A stretch of 64,000 nucleotides of DNA from DATAGF01 sp963834875 (lineage in GTDB: Bacteria; Actinomycetota; Thermoleophilia; Miltoncostaeales; Miltoncostaeaceae): NCBI GenBank assembly GCA_963834875.1, contig CAWIDG010000033.1, positions 310,001 through 374,000 of the forward strand, read 5' to 3'. Below are positions 33,222 to 42,140 of this stretch, piece by piece. The stretch's first letter is position 1, and every line of letters starts with the position of its first letter. The notes below the pieces were generated by a model that saw only the letters and a list, made by a program, of their open reading frames with translations, searched no databases and was not told the origin of the DNA. The position numbers and the translations under genes are program-made.

Positions 33222-34172
33222 ATGCTGCGTTACCCGGCGGCCGCGCTGCTGCTGTGCACCCTGCTGCTCGCCGGTTGCTCAACCGCCAAGCCGGCGTGGC
33301 AGGAGCTGCCCCCCGCGCCCGAGGCGCGCACCGAGGTCGTGGGCGCGGCCCTGTCGGGGAGGGTCGCCGTGGTCGGAGGGCTCACCGCCGACGGCCGGGC
33401 CTCGGCCCGCGTCGACCTCTACGACCCGAGGCGCGAGCGCTGGCTGCGGCTCCCCGACCTGCCCGAGGGCCTTCACCACGCGATGGCCGCCTCGCGGGCG
33501 GGGCGCCTGTACGTGGTCGGCGGCTACCGCCTCCGCGCCGGCGAATGGGAGGCGAGCGACCGCGCGTGGGTGCTCTTCGACCGGCGCTGGCGGGCGCTGC
33601 CGCGGCTGCCCCAGCCGCGGGCCGCGGGTGGCGCGGCCATCGTCCGCAATCGGATCTACGTCGTCGGCGGCACGACCGCGCGGGCGCCCGGGAGCCTCGC
33701 GGAGGGCTCGCTCCTCCTGGATCTGCGGACGCTCCGCTGGCAGGGCTTCGGCGGGCTCTCGCGGCCGCGGGAGCACCTCGGCGTGACCGCGCTCGGCGGC
33801 CGCGTCTACGCGATCGGCGGCCGCACCGCGGGGCTCGAGACGAACACCGCCGCGGCGGACGCCTACGACCCGCTGTCGCGGCGATGGTCGCGGCTGCCGG
33901 ACGCACCCACCCGCCGCGGCGGCAACGGAGCGACGGTCGCCGGCCGGCTCGCCGTGGCCGTCGGCGGCGAGGGCCCCGACGGCACCATCCGGCCGGTCGA
34001 CGCCTTCGACCCGCAGAGCGGGTCGTGGCGGAGCCTTCCGCGCAGCCCGAGGCCCCGGCACGGGGTTGCGGTCGTCGGCATCGGGCGCACGCTGTATCAG
34101 GGCCTCGGCGGCCCGCGGCCCGGGCTGACGGTCAGCGCGACGCTGCAGTCGCTGCGGGTGCCGCCCCCGTGA
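33222..34172 (+). CDS. Kelch-repeat lipoprotein
   Basis: 316 residues. Lipoprotein signal MLRYPAAALLLCTLLLAGC, with Cys19 as the lipidation site. About six kelch motifs follow, each with a GG doublet and spaced Tyr/Trp: VAVVGGLTADG...VDLYDPRRERWLRLPDLP, LYVVGGYRLRAG, IYVVGGTTARA, VYAIGGRTAGL...YDPLSRRWSRLPDAP and AVAVGGEGPDG...FDPQSGSWRSLP. This gives an extracytoplasmic beta-propeller, usually a binding platform. Divergent from the Mo enzyme and convergent with the DUF1015 gene (1 bp apart). Confidence 0.9.
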   Translation: MLRYPAAALLLCTLLLAGCSTAKPAWQELPPAPEARTEVVGAALSGRVAVVGGLTADGRASARVDLYDPRRERWLRLPDLPEGLHHAMAASRAGRLYVVGGYRLRAGEWEASDRAWVLFDRRWRALPRLPQPRAAGGAAIVRNRIYVVGGTTARAPGSLAEGSLLLDLRTLRWQGFGGLSRPREHLGVTALGGRVYAIGGRTAGLETNTAAADAYDPLSRRWSRLPDAPTRRGGNGATVAGRLAVAVGGEGPDGTIRPVDAFDPQSGSWRSLPRSPRPRHGVAVVGIGRTLYQGLGGPRPGLTVSATLQSLRVPPP

Positions 34173-35408
34173 TCAGCCGTCCACCAGCGAGTGGAAGGCG
34201 ACGCCGGTCAGGAGCTTCGGGAAGAAGTAGGTGGACTTCTGGGGCATCGTCTCGCCGGCCTCGGCGACCGCGGCCACCTCCGCCTTGGGGATCGGCCGCA
34301 GCATCAGCGCCGCCGCGGCCTCGCCCGAGGCGACCAGCCGGGCCGCCCGCGCGGCGTCCACCGTGTAGCCCAGGTCGCCGTCGGCGGTGAGCGCGGCCTG
34401 GTCGGCGCCCAGGCGGGGGACCAGGATCTCCCGCTCGAGCACCGCGGCGTCGAGCCGCTCCCCCGGGCTGGCGCCGCCGTGCGCCCGGCCGGTGAGGAGC
34501 CGCATCCCGTCGGGCCGCACCAGGCCGAGGGCGGGAGCGTCCTCGGGCGCGTCGGCGAGGGCCGCGCGCAGGGCGTCGAGGCCGTCGACCGGCCGCGAGG
34601 CGAAGGCCGATTCGGCGCCCTCGGGCCACCGGGTCAGCACGCGGTGGGTCGGCAGCACGACGAGGCCGGGGTCCTCGAGCGCCGTCAGGCCCATCAGCAC
34701 GCGGTCGTACGGCGCCTCCCCACCGCTCGCGGCGCCGTTCCCCGTCGCGCGCGCGCGACGCTCGTCGCGGTAGGCGAGGGCGGTCTCATAGCGGTGGTGC
34801 CCGTCGGCGATGAGGATCCAGCGGTCGCGCATCGCCTCGGCCACCGCCCCGTGCGCGGCCGGGTCGGCCACCCGCCAGACACGGTGCAGCGTCCCGTCGC
34901 GGTCGGCGAGCTCGGCGTCGGGCGGGCCCTGGAGGCCGAGCGCTGCCCACACGGCCTGGCCGGGGTCGCGGTAGAGGCCGAAGACCGGCGAGAGGTTGGC
35001 CCGGACCGCGCGCGTCAGGCGCAGCCGGTCCTCCACCGGCCCCGTGTGGGTGCGCTCGTGGGGCCGCACGACGCGGCGCTCGTACGGCTCGAGCCCCACG
35101 GCGGCGAGGATCGTCCGCCGCTCGCGCGCCACGCCGTCCTCGAGCGTGAAGCTCTGGGTCCAGGCGATGAGGACCGGCTCGGGCGAGGCGCCGATGACGC
35201 CGGTCGCCCGCCACGTCGCGATGAGCCCGCCGACCTCCTCGTAGGGCAGCTCGGGGAGGATCAGCCGGACGGCGTTGTAGGGGCTCGCCGCCAGGTACAG
35301 GCGGCGCTCCTCGGGGGAGATGACGTCGTACGGAGGCGCGACCAGGTCGCCGAGGGGGCCGGCAGCCGCGGTGTAGCGCAGGGCTCGGAAGGGGCGGACA
35401 TCGGCCAC
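34173..35408 (-). CDS. DUF1015 family protein
   Basis: 411 residues from GTG 35408: VADVRPFRALRYTAAAGPLGDLVAPPYDVI at the N-terminus, RTHTGPVEDRLRLTRAVRANLSPVFGLY, the signature LIADGHHRYETALAYRDERR and a C-terminal KSTYFFPKLLTG. The family is widespread in anaerobes and actinobacteria and is sometimes linked to serine or sulfur metabolism, but its biochemistry is not settled. TACTCG lies 6 bases upstream of the start (minus strand). Confidence 0.9.
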   Translation of the reverse strand: MADVRPFRALRYTAAAGPLGDLVAPPYDVISPEERRLYLAASPYNAVRLILPELPYEEVGGLIATWRATGVIGASPEPVLIAWTQSFTLEDGVARERRTILAAVGLEPYERRVVRPHERTHTGPVEDRLRLTRAVRANLSPVFGLYRDPGQAVWAALGLQGPPDAELADRDGTLHRVWRVADPAAHGAVAEAMRDRWILIADGHHRYETALAYRDERRARATGNGAASGGEAPYDRVLMGLTALEDPGLVVLPTHRVLTRWPEGAESAFASRPVDGLDALRAALADAPEDAPALGLVRPDGMRLLTGRAHGGASPGERLDAAVLEREILVPRLGADQAALTADGDLGYTVDAARAARLVASGEAAAALMLRPIPKAEVAAVAEAGETMPQKSTYFFPKLLTGVAFHSLVDG

Positions 35409-35424
35409 GGCGGCCGAGTATGCG

Positions 35425-35458
35425 CAAATTGGCACGCGAGCGATCGGCCAATTGGCAC
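35425..35458. promoter_or_regulatory. Paired direct repeats AATTGGCAC between divergent genes
   Basis: CAAATTGGCAC (35425-35435) and CCAATTGGCAC (35448-35458) are direct repeats 23 bases apart, about two helical turns. The second contains the palindrome GCCAATTGGC. They sit between the DUF1015 start (35408, leftward) and the helicase start (35503, rightward), an AT-richer spot in a very GC-rich region. Candidate activator or repressor site for one or both genes. Confidence 0.45.
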
Positions 35459-35502
35459 ATCGTGCGCGGACGAGCCCGGTGACGTCCGCGGCTCTGCGTA
35501 CC

Positions 35503-38460
35503 ATGGCCGGTCCGATGTTGGACGGTCTCACCCCCGAGCAGCGCGCCGCGGTCACCCACCCCGGCGGCCCCGCCCTGGTCCTCGCCGGGGCGGGGGCCGG
35601 CAAGACGCGGGTCCTGTGCCACCGCCTGGCATGGCTGGTCGAGGGCGGCGCGTCGCCGGCCGAGATCGTGGCGCTGACCTTCACGCGCGAGGCCGCCGTC
35701 GAGCTCCGCGCCCGCGCGGAGGAGCTGATCGGCCGCTCGCACGAGACGCTGCGGGTCACGACCTTCCACGCCTACGCGCTCGAGCTGGCGCGCGTGCACG
35801 GCGTCGAGCGAGGTCTGCTGCCGGCGACGTCGGTGGCGCGGACCGAGGACCGGATGCTGATGCTGCTCGAGCGGCTCGACGAGCTCGACCTTCGCGAGCA
35901 CGACCTGCGCGGCGACCGCGGCCGGCTGGTCGCCGACCTGGTCGATCGCATCGACACCTGCCGCGATCAGCTCGTGGACGCCGCTCGCTACCGCGCCTGG
36001 GCCGAGGAGCGCCTCGCGGGCGCCGGGTCCGGCGCCGCTGCGCACAGGGCGCGGCGCCAGGTCGAGATCGCGCGGGTGTTCGAGGCCCACGAGCGCTGGC
36101 TGGCCGAGGACGGCCGCGAGGACTTCGGCCTGTCGATCGTCCGCGCGCTCGCGCTCCTGCGCGCGCACCCCGACCGCCTGGAGGCCGTCCGCGCGGACGC
36201 CCGGCACGTCCTCGTCGACGAGTTCCAGGACACCAACCACGCCCAGGCCGAGCTCCTCTACCTCGTGGCCGGAGGGGCCGACAGCCTGATGGTCGTCGGC
36301 GACGACGACCAGGGCATCTACCGCTTCCGGGGGGCGTCGGCCAAGAACGTGGCCGACTTCCGCCGCCGCTTCCCCGAGGCGGCCGAGCTGCGGCTCGAGG
36401 TCAACCACCGCTCGACCCAGGCGATCCTCGACGCGGCCGCCGCGGTCGTCGCGCCGATCCCAGACCGGGCGGCCAAGCGCATCGCCGCCCGTCCGGGGGC
36501 CGCCGGCCCGCCGCCGCGCTTCTGGCGCGCGCCCGACCCCGACGGCCAGGCGCGGGCCGTCGTCCAGGAGATCGTCCGGCTGGCGGAGGCGGGCACGCCG
36601 CTCGAGGAGCAGGCCGTCCTCATGCGGGCGGTCCGGCTCGAGGCCCGCCCGGTGACCGATGCCCTCGAGCGCGCGGGCGTGCCGCACCAGGTGCGCGGCG
36701 GCTTCGGCCTCTTCGAGCGCCGCGAGGTGCGCTCGGCCGTCGCGTGGCTCCGGGCCGCCACCGACCCGGCCGACGCCCAGGCCCACCTGCGCGTCGCCGC
36801 CGACCGGCGCCTCGACGTGCCCTGGACCGAGGCCGCCGACGCGGTCTCGGCCGCCGCCGCGGCCGGCCGGCCGGTGGCGGGGCCGCTCGTCGGCGTCGCG
36901 CCGGCCCTCGCCCCACTCCTCGAGGAGGCGGGCCGCGCCGCGGCCGACCTGCCCCCCGCCGACGCCCTGCGGGCGATCATCGACGGGTGCGGCCTGCGTG
37001 CGGCCGCGCTGGCGGCCGGGGGCGCCGAGGGCGCCGGCCGGCTGGCCGGCCTCTCCACGCTCGAGCGCCTCGCGCGCGAGATCGCCGCCGCCGAGCCGGC
37101 GCTCGACGCCCGCGGCCTGGCGGCCCGCCTGGCCGGGCTCGCCGAGATCGGCTTCCGCGGCGACGGATCGTCGCCGCCGGAGCGCACCGGCGTGCAGGTG
37201 ATGACGATCCACCAGGCCAAGGGCCTCGAGTTCGACGCCGTCTTCGTGATCGGGCTGACGCGCTCGGGCTTCCCGGGCGCCGACCGCGGCCGCGCCGACA
37301 TCCCGGACGCCCTGCTGCCCGAGGTGCTCCCCCGCGGGCGCGACGCCCACGTGGCCGAGGCCCGGCGGCTGGCCTACGTCGCGATGACGCGGGCCCGCAG
37401 CCACCTCGTGGTCGCCACCCTCGCGGCCGGGTCCGGCGGCGTGGCGCAGGCGCCGTCGCCGTTCTTCGAGGAGGCGCGCGAGGCGGTCGGCGCCTCGATC
37501 GAGGAGGTCGGCGAGGCGCCCGAGCGCGGGCTGCTGGCCGCCGTCGCCGAGCGCCACGCCGCCTTCGAGGAGGCCTCCGTGCGCGCGGCGGCGGCGGTCG
37601 CGGACGGGGCCGGCGACGCCGGCGAGCGGATGGCCGCCGCCGAGCGCGCCGCCCGCGACCTCGTGGAGGCGCGGGCCCGGGCGCTGCGCCCGACTCCCGC
37701 CCCGCGGCCGCCGTCGGCGCCCCCCCGTCCGGCGCGCCCCGGCCTGGAGCTCAGCCCGAGCGCCGTGGAGGCCTACCGGACGTGCCCGCTGCGCTACCGC
37801 TTCGCCGCCGTCGACCGGGTGCCGTCGGCGCCGAGCCCCGCCCGCGCCGTCGGCGTCGCCGCCCATTCTGCTCTGGAGGCGCACTACCGTCCCGGCGGCA
37901 CGGGCGGCGACGGCGAGGCCCTGGTCGGGCGCTTCGCCGCGGCGCTGCGCCGGGCGGGCGTCGAGGGGACGGCCGAGGGCCGCCAGGCGCTGGCGCGCGG
38001 CCGCGAGGCCCTGCCGCAGTACCACGAGCGGGTGGTGCGCAGCGGGACACGGCCGGTGGCGGTCGAGCGCGAGTTCACGCTCACGGTCGCGCCGCACCGC
38101 GTCCACGGCCGCGTCGACCGCATCGACTCCCACCCCGCCGGCGGCCACCAGATCGTCAACTACAAGACCGGGAAGCCCCCGGCGGCGGGCTCCCGCGGCG
38201 ACGAGGACGACCTCGTCCTGCGCATGTACCTGCTCGGAGCACGCGAGGCGTGGGGCATCGAGCCGCGCGGGGCGACGGTCGCGCACGTCCTCGACGGGGC
38301 GGCGCGCGGGGTGCATCCCGACGCGGCGGCCGACGCGGCCGCGGTCGACGCCGTGCGCGAGGCCGCCGAGGGCATCGCCGCCGGCCGCTTCGAGCCTCGC
38401 CCGTCCTGGGCCTGCCGCACCTGCGACTTCGCGCTGCTCTGCCCGGCGCTGGACCGGTGA
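35503..38460 (+). CDS. UvrD/PcrA-type helicase fused to a C-terminal RecB-like Fe-S nuclease domain
   Basis: About 985 residues. Superfamily 1A motifs in order: Q motif LTPEQRAAVTHPGG, Walker A AGAGAGKTRVL, TTFHAYALEL (Ia/Ib), Walker B DEFQDTNH, GDDDQGIYRFRGA (III), EVNHRSTQAIL (IV), VMTIHQAKGLEFDAVFV (V) and YVAMTRARSHLV (VI). After a low-complexity linker (about 760-790) is a PD-(D/E)XK domain: SPSAVEAYRTCPLRYRF, VHGRVDRIDSH and VNYKTGKPP. Cys residues in AYRTC and the terminal CRTCDFALLC form an AddB-like 4Fe-4S site. Likely single-chain DNA repair helicase-nuclease. Start ATG 35503 or 35515. Overlaps the next gene by 4 bp. Confidence 0.9.
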   Translation: MAGPMLDGLTPEQRAAVTHPGGPALVLAGAGAGKTRVLCHRLAWLVEGGASPAEIVALTFTREAAVELRARAEELIGRSHETLRVTTFHAYALELARVHGVERGLLPATSVARTEDRMLMLLERLDELDLREHDLRGDRGRLVADLVDRIDTCRDQLVDAARYRAWAEERLAGAGSGAAAHRARRQVEIARVFEAHERWLAEDGREDFGLSIVRALALLRAHPDRLEAVRADARHVLVDEFQDTNHAQAELLYLVAGGADSLMVVGDDDQGIYRFRGASAKNVADFRRRFPEAAELRLEVNHRSTQAILDAAAAVVAPIPDRAAKRIAARPGAAGPPPRFWRAPDPDGQARAVVQEIVRLAEAGTPLEEQAVLMRAVRLEARPVTDALERAGVPHQVRGGFGLFERREVRSAVAWLRAATDPADAQAHLRVAADRRLDVPWTEAADAVSAAAAAGRPVAGPLVGVAPALAPLLEEAGRAAADLPPADALRAIIDGCGLRAAALAAGGAEGAGRLAGLSTLERLAREIAAAEPALDARGLAARLAGLAEIGFRGDGSSPPERTGVQVMTIHQAKGLEFDAVFVIGLTRSGFPGADRGRADIPDALLPEVLPRGRDAHVAEARRLAYVAMTRARSHLVVATLAAGSGGVAQAPSPFFEEAREAVGASIEEVGEAPERGLLAAVAERHAAFEEASVRAAAAVADGAGDAGERMAAAERAARDLVEARARALRPTPAPRPPSAPPRPARPGLELSPSAVEAYRTCPLRYRFAAVDRVPSAPSPARAVGVAAHSALEAHYRPGGTGGDGEALVGRFAAALRRAGVEGTAEGRQALARGREALPQYHERVVRSGTRPVAVEREFTLTVAPHRVHGRVDRIDSHPAGGHQIVNYKTGKPPAAGSRGDEDDLVLRMYLLGAREAWGIEPRGATVAHVLDGAARGVHPDAAADAAAVDAVREAAEGIAAGRFEPRPSWACRTCDFALLCPALDR

Positions 38461-39329
38461 CCCCGCTCGCGTCCCTCGAGGCCGGCGCCCCCCTCGAGGG
38501 CGTCTACGCCGTGAGGCGCAAGGAGCGGCGGCTGTCGCGCCAGGGCCGGCCGTTCCTCGCGCTCACGCTGGCCGACGCCACCGGCGCGGTGCCCGCGCTG
38601 GTCTTCGACGAGCCGGACTTCTTCGCCGCCCAGTTCGACGAGGGCGACCGCGTCCGCGTCACCGGCCGGGTCGGCGAGCGGGACGGCCGCCCGCGCGTCG
38701 TGGTGAGCCACCTGCGCGCGGCAGCCGACGAGGCAACCGCCGAGGACCTCCTGCCGCGGGCGCATCGCGACCCCGACGAGCTCTTCGGGTTCGTGCTCCA
38801 CCTCGCCGACGAGGTCGCCGACCCCGGGCTCCGGGCGGTACTCGACGCGCTGACCGGCGACCCGGAGCTCGCGCGCGACTGGCGCACGATGCCCTGCACC
38901 CGGTCGGGCCACCATGCATACGTCGGCGGCCTCGTCGAGCACAGCGTGGGGGTGGCCTCGATCGTCCAGGCGCTCGCGACGTGGCACCCGCGGCTGGACG
39001 CCGACCTTCTGCTGGCCGCGGCCCTCGTCCACGACATCGGGCACGCGCGCGCCTTCCGGCTGGGCGCCACCTTCGAGGCGACCGACGAGGGGCGCCTGCT
39101 CGGCCACGTCGCGATCGCGCACGAGATCGTCGGAGACGCCGCCCGGGGCTGCGGCCTGCCGGCCGGCCGGCGCGCCGAGCTGCTGCACGCGATCGGCTGG
39201 CACCACGGGCCGCCGCCGGGCCAGGCGCCCGGAGCGGCGAGCCCCGAGGCGCTCGCGCTCTGGCGGGCCAACCAGCTCGAGGTCGGCGTCAAGGCGCGGC
39301 TCGAGGGGCCCGGCCCCGCGCTCGCCTGA
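38457..39329 (+). CDS. OB-fold plus HD-domain protein, YhaM-like 3'-5' exonuclease
   Basis: 290 residues. Residues about 5-95 are an OB-fold (EGVYAVRRKERRLSRQGRPFLALTLADATG, VRVTGRVGERDGRPRVVV). Residues about 120-275 are an HD domain with metal ligands HHAYVGGLVEHSVGV, ALVHDIGHARAF, and IAHEIV and GWHHG. This architecture is that of YhaM/CbfI exonucleases acting on single-stranded RNA/DNA. GTG start inside the helicase stop (GTGA), so made together with the helicase-nuclease. A joint nucleic-acid repair role is inferred. Confidence 0.88.
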   Translation: MTPLASLEAGAPLEGVYAVRRKERRLSRQGRPFLALTLADATGAVPALVFDEPDFFAAQFDEGDRVRVTGRVGERDGRPRVVVSHLRAAADEATAEDLLPRAHRDPDELFGFVLHLADEVADPGLRAVLDALTGDPELARDWRTMPCTRSGHHAYVGGLVEHSVGVASIVQALATWHPRLDADLLLAAALVHDIGHARAFRLGATFEATDEGRLLGHVAIAHEIVGDAARGCGLPAGRRAELLHAIGWHHGPPPGQAPGAASPEALALWRANQLEVGVKARLEGPGPALA

Positions 39330-39351
39330 ACCGGCGAACGAGCCGGCGGGC

Positions 39352-40608
39352 CTACCGCCGGGCCAGCTCCAGCGAGTAGGCGCCCGACAGCGCCCGTCCC
39401 CTGACGCCGCGCACCTCGACCCACACCTTGGCGCCGCGCCCGCCGTCGTTGGCGATCGTGAGCCTCTCCCGCGCGAGGCCGCGCAGCCTGCTCTTGGCGA
39501 TCGCGCCGCGTCCGTGGGCCCGCTGCGCCCTGGACGGCCAGACGAAGAGGTCGGAGGGCATGAACCGGGGCGTCAGGCGGACCGAGACCGCGCCGCCCCC
39601 GGGGACCCAGACCGGGTAGACGTCAACCGGGTCCTTCTGGACGTCGATCCGCGCCCGCACCGCCTGCCGCGCCGAGGTGCGCAGGAAGGGACGGTCGGGG
39701 CGGAAGCCGCTGCTGCCGTCGACCCAGCGGATGTCGTCGTTCGGCTCGAACGGATCGTTGAGGGGGGCCGGCGCGCGGACGGCGGCACCCAGGTCGAGCG
39801 CGCCCCACCCGGTCGAGATGTCCCACCCGGGCCGGCCCAGGTCGCGGGCCGAGCGGCGCAGGATCTCGGCGACCTGGTCGGCCGACAGGCGCGGGTTCTC
39901 GGCGATGACCCACGCCGCCGCCGCGCTCACCATCGGCGCCGCGAAGCTGGTGCCGTCCCATCGCGAGTAGCCGTCGGCGACGCCGTCCTCCACGTCGGCC
40001 CAGCTCGGCACGGCCACGAGGATCGACTCGCCCGGCGCCGACAGGTCGGAGTAGAGGTTCTGGTGGGAGAAGCCGGTCGGCTGGTCGAGCGCGTTCAGCG
40101 CGTTGACCGTCAGCACGTGCAGGTCGTTGCCGGGCTGGATCCATGGCTGGACGGGCCGGAAGTTGCCCGACGCGGCGACCACCGTGGCGCCGGCGCCGAA
40201 CGCGTAGCTCGTGGCGTCGCGATGCTCGCGGCACGCCCCGAAGGGGCCGAAGCCGTAGCTCGCGTTGATGACGCGGGCGCCGTCGCGCACCGCGTGGCGG
40301 ATGGCGGTCGCCACGTCGTGGCACAGGCCCGAGCTGCCGTAGACCCGCACCCGCGCGCCCGGCAGGATCCCCTCGAGCCCGCGCCCGTCCCGCGGGGCGC
40401 CGATCACCCCCGCGACGGCGGTGCCGTGGGCCACCCCGTCGAGGAACTCCGCCACGGCCTCGTCGTCGTTGGCGTTGGGGAGGGGCCCGTACCGGCGCTG
40501 CTCGACCCAGCCGCCCGCCATGTCGGGGTGGTCGGGGTCGAAGCCGGTCTCGATGATCGCGATCGGCGGGACCCTCGCGATGGGCGGCTCGAGCCCCGCC
40601 GGCACCAC
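39352..40608 (-). CDS. Secreted subtilisin-like serine protease (S8)
   Basis: Catalytic triad: Asp in AIIETGFDPDHPDM, His in DGVAHGTAVAGVIGA, Ser in WDGTSFAAPMVSAAA. The oxyanion Asn is in VVAASGNF. The C-terminal approximately 150 residues form a beta-rich PPC-like domain (DPFEPNDDIRWVDG to GAYSLELARR). The annotated GTG 40608 is internal: upstream in the same frame lies a convincing signal peptide (RLTGGIGLLAAALTCAAAPALGADP, to about 40725), but no ATG/GTG/TTG precedes it. The start codon is therefore damaged or upstream of an indel. Confidence 0.85.
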   Translation of the reverse strand: MVPAGLEPPIARVPPIAIIETGFDPDHPDMAGGWVEQRRYGPLPNANDDEAVAEFLDGVAHGTAVAGVIGAPRDGRGLEGILPGARVRVYGSSGLCHDVATAIRHAVRDGARVINASYGFGPFGACREHRDATSYAFGAGATVVAASGNFRPVQPWIQPGNDLHVLTVNALNALDQPTGFSHQNLYSDLSAPGESILVAVPSWADVEDGVADGYSRWDGTSFAAPMVSAAAAWVIAENPRLSADQVAEILRRSARDLGRPGWDISTGWGALDLGAAVRAPAPLNDPFEPNDDIRWVDGSSGFRPDRPFLRTSARQAVRARIDVQKDPVDVYPVWVPGGGAVSVRLTPRFMPSDLFVWPSRAQRAHGRGAIAKSRLRGLARERLTIANDGGRGAKVWVEVRGVRGRALSGAYSLELARR

Positions 40609-40794
40609 CCGGGGCAGCCATTCCTGCTGCGGAGCCAGCGGATCGGCGCCGAGGGCCGGCGCCGCGGCGCAGGTCAGCGCCGCGGCGAGGAGGCCGATCC
40701 CGCCGGTGAGTCGCGTGGGGCGGATAAACGCAAGCGTATTTCAGCGGAGCGGGGGCGCTCCCCCCCGAAAGGTCAGTCCGTCACGGGGCGAGAC

Positions 40795-41871
40795 CTAGAC
40801 GTTGAAGCGGATCTGGAGGACGTCGCCTTCCTGGACCACGTAGTCGCGGCCCTCCGTCCGCAGCAGCGCCTGCTCGCGGGCGCGGGCGAATGAGCCCGCC
40901 GCGACCAGGGCGTCCCAGGCGATGACCTCGGCGCGGATGAAGCCGCGCTCCATGTCGGAGTGGATCCGCCCGGCGGCCTCCGACGCGGTCGTGCCCCGCC
41001 GCACCGGCCACGCCCGCGCCTCGGGCGGGCCGGAGCCGGTGAAGAACGTGACAAGGTCGAGCAGCCGGTAGCCGGCGGCGACCACGGCATCGGCCCCGCG
41101 CTCGCCGCCGAGCTCGAGCTCGGCGGCGAGCTCCGCCGCCTCGGCGGGGTCCATCTCGGCGAGCTCGAGCTCCATGCCCACCGGCAGCGCGAGCGCCTGG
41201 CCGCCCTGAGCCTCGGCGTGCGCCGCCAGGCCCTCGGGCGGCACGAGCCCCTCGTCGGTGTTCGCGAGATAGAGGACGGGCTTGGCGGTGAGGAGCTCCA
41301 TCTCGCTCCCCAGCGCGCGCGCCGCCTCGTCCGCGACCAGGCGTGCCGCGCGCCCCGCGTCGAGCGTGGCGGCGAGGGCCTCGAGCGACGCCAGCTCGGC
41401 CGCGGCGCCGCCCTCGCCGGCCCTGGCGCCCTTGCGCACCCGCTCGAGCCGCCGCTCCACGTGGTCGCGGTCGGCGACGACGAGCTCGAGATCCACGGCC
41501 TCGGCGTCGGCGACCGGGTCGAGCCGCTCGGCGGGGTGGGGGACCTCGGCGTTGGCGAAGGCGCGGACCACGTGGATGAGCCCGTCCGTCTGGCGCAGCT
41601 GCCCCAGTGCGGCCCCGCCGAGCCCCTCGCCGGACCCGGCGCCGGCGGCCAGGCCGGCGATGTCCACCAGCTGGACCTGCGCCGGCACGCGCCGCGGGAT
41701 GTCCTGCGCGTCGGCGATCGCCGCGAGCCTCGGGTCGGGCACGTCGGCCATGGCCCTCGCGGGCTCGCGCGTGCTGTACGGGTAGGGGGCGACCTCGGCG
41801 TCGGCCCCGGTCACCAGCGCGAAGAGCGCGCTCTTGCCCGCGTTCGCGCGGCCCACCAGGCCGAGGTCCAT
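40795..41871 (-). CDS. ychF: YchF/OLA1-type P-loop GTPase
   Basis: 358 residues. Walker A GRANAGKSALF with the PYPYST switch, DIAGLAAGAGSGEGLG (G3, with the family's non-catalytic replacement of the usual Gln), and NTDEG in place of NKxD, which in YchF explains ATP preference. TGS domain at the C-terminus: TFFTGSGPPEARAWPVRRGTTASEAAGRIHSDMERGFIRAEV and VQEGDVLQIRFNV. Acts in translation and oxidative stress response by ribosome association in relatives. Confidence 0.95.
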   Translation of the reverse strand: MDLGLVGRANAGKSALFALVTGADAEVAPYPYSTREPARAMADVPDPRLAAIADAQDIPRRVPAQVQLVDIAGLAAGAGSGEGLGGAALGQLRQTDGLIHVVRAFANAEVPHPAERLDPVADAEAVDLELVVADRDHVERRLERVRKGARAGEGGAAAELASLEALAATLDAGRAARLVADEAARALGSEMELLTAKPVLYLANTDEGLVPPEGLAAHAEAQGGQALALPVGMELELAEMDPAEAAELAAELELGGERGADAVVAAGYRLLDLVTFFTGSGPPEARAWPVRRGTTASEAAGRIHSDMERGFIRAEVIAWDALVAAGSFARAREQALLRTEGRDYVVQEGDVLQIRFNV

Positions 41872-41896
41872 CCTCAGCCCTCGCTGGCGAGCGCGG

Positions 41897-42127
41897 TCAG
41901 GTGCCCCCGAAGCCGACGCGGCCGGGCGGCTCGCCGGGCGGAAGTCGCACGTAGAGGAGCTCCTTCTCGGCGATCCAGAAGGTGCCCTCCTCGGCCTCGA
42001 TCGCGCGCCATGCGGGCCCGTTGCCCGCCGCCAGCGCCCCGGTGAGCTCCTGGCTGACGGCCTCGTCCACGGTCAGGCGCAGCACCGTGCCGCTGTCGAA
42101 GCCGAGCTCGAGTCGCCGCGTCGCCAT
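41897..42127 (-). CDS. Small conserved hypothetical protein, 76 residues
   Basis: MATRRLELGFDSGTVLRLTVDEA followed by AWRAIEAEEGTFWIAEKELLYVRLPPGE: compact, soluble, beta-rich and without Cys. Downstream of a clear TAGACT element with a 7-base gap, so probably translated from a leaderless message. Family not recognised; similar small proteins are common in actinobacteria. Confidence 0.6.
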   Translation of the reverse strand: MATRRLELGFDSGTVLRLTVDEAVSQELTGALAAGNGPAWRAIEAEEGTFWIAEKELLYVRLPPGEPPGRVGFGGT

Positions 42128-42134
42128 CGGGGGC

Positions 42135-42140
42135 AGTCTA
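42135..42140 (-). promoter_or_regulatory. -10 element TAGACT, leaderless promoter of the 76-residue protein
   Basis: On the minus strand TAGACT ends 7 bases before the ATG at 42127. It also overlaps the stop codon region of the upstream epimerase gene. Confidence 0.5.

Noticed and set aside
35425..35465. Sigma-54 promoter
   Set aside because: TGGCAC is present, but the TTGC -12 part is missing.
34786..38316. 1176-residue open frame antisense to the helicase
   Set aside because: Shadow of the helicase gene; no recognisable motif.
34191..38456. Plus-strand frame leading into the OB/HD gene
   Set aside because: Only the last 290 codons (38457-39329) have real protein character; the rest is out of frame through the helicase.
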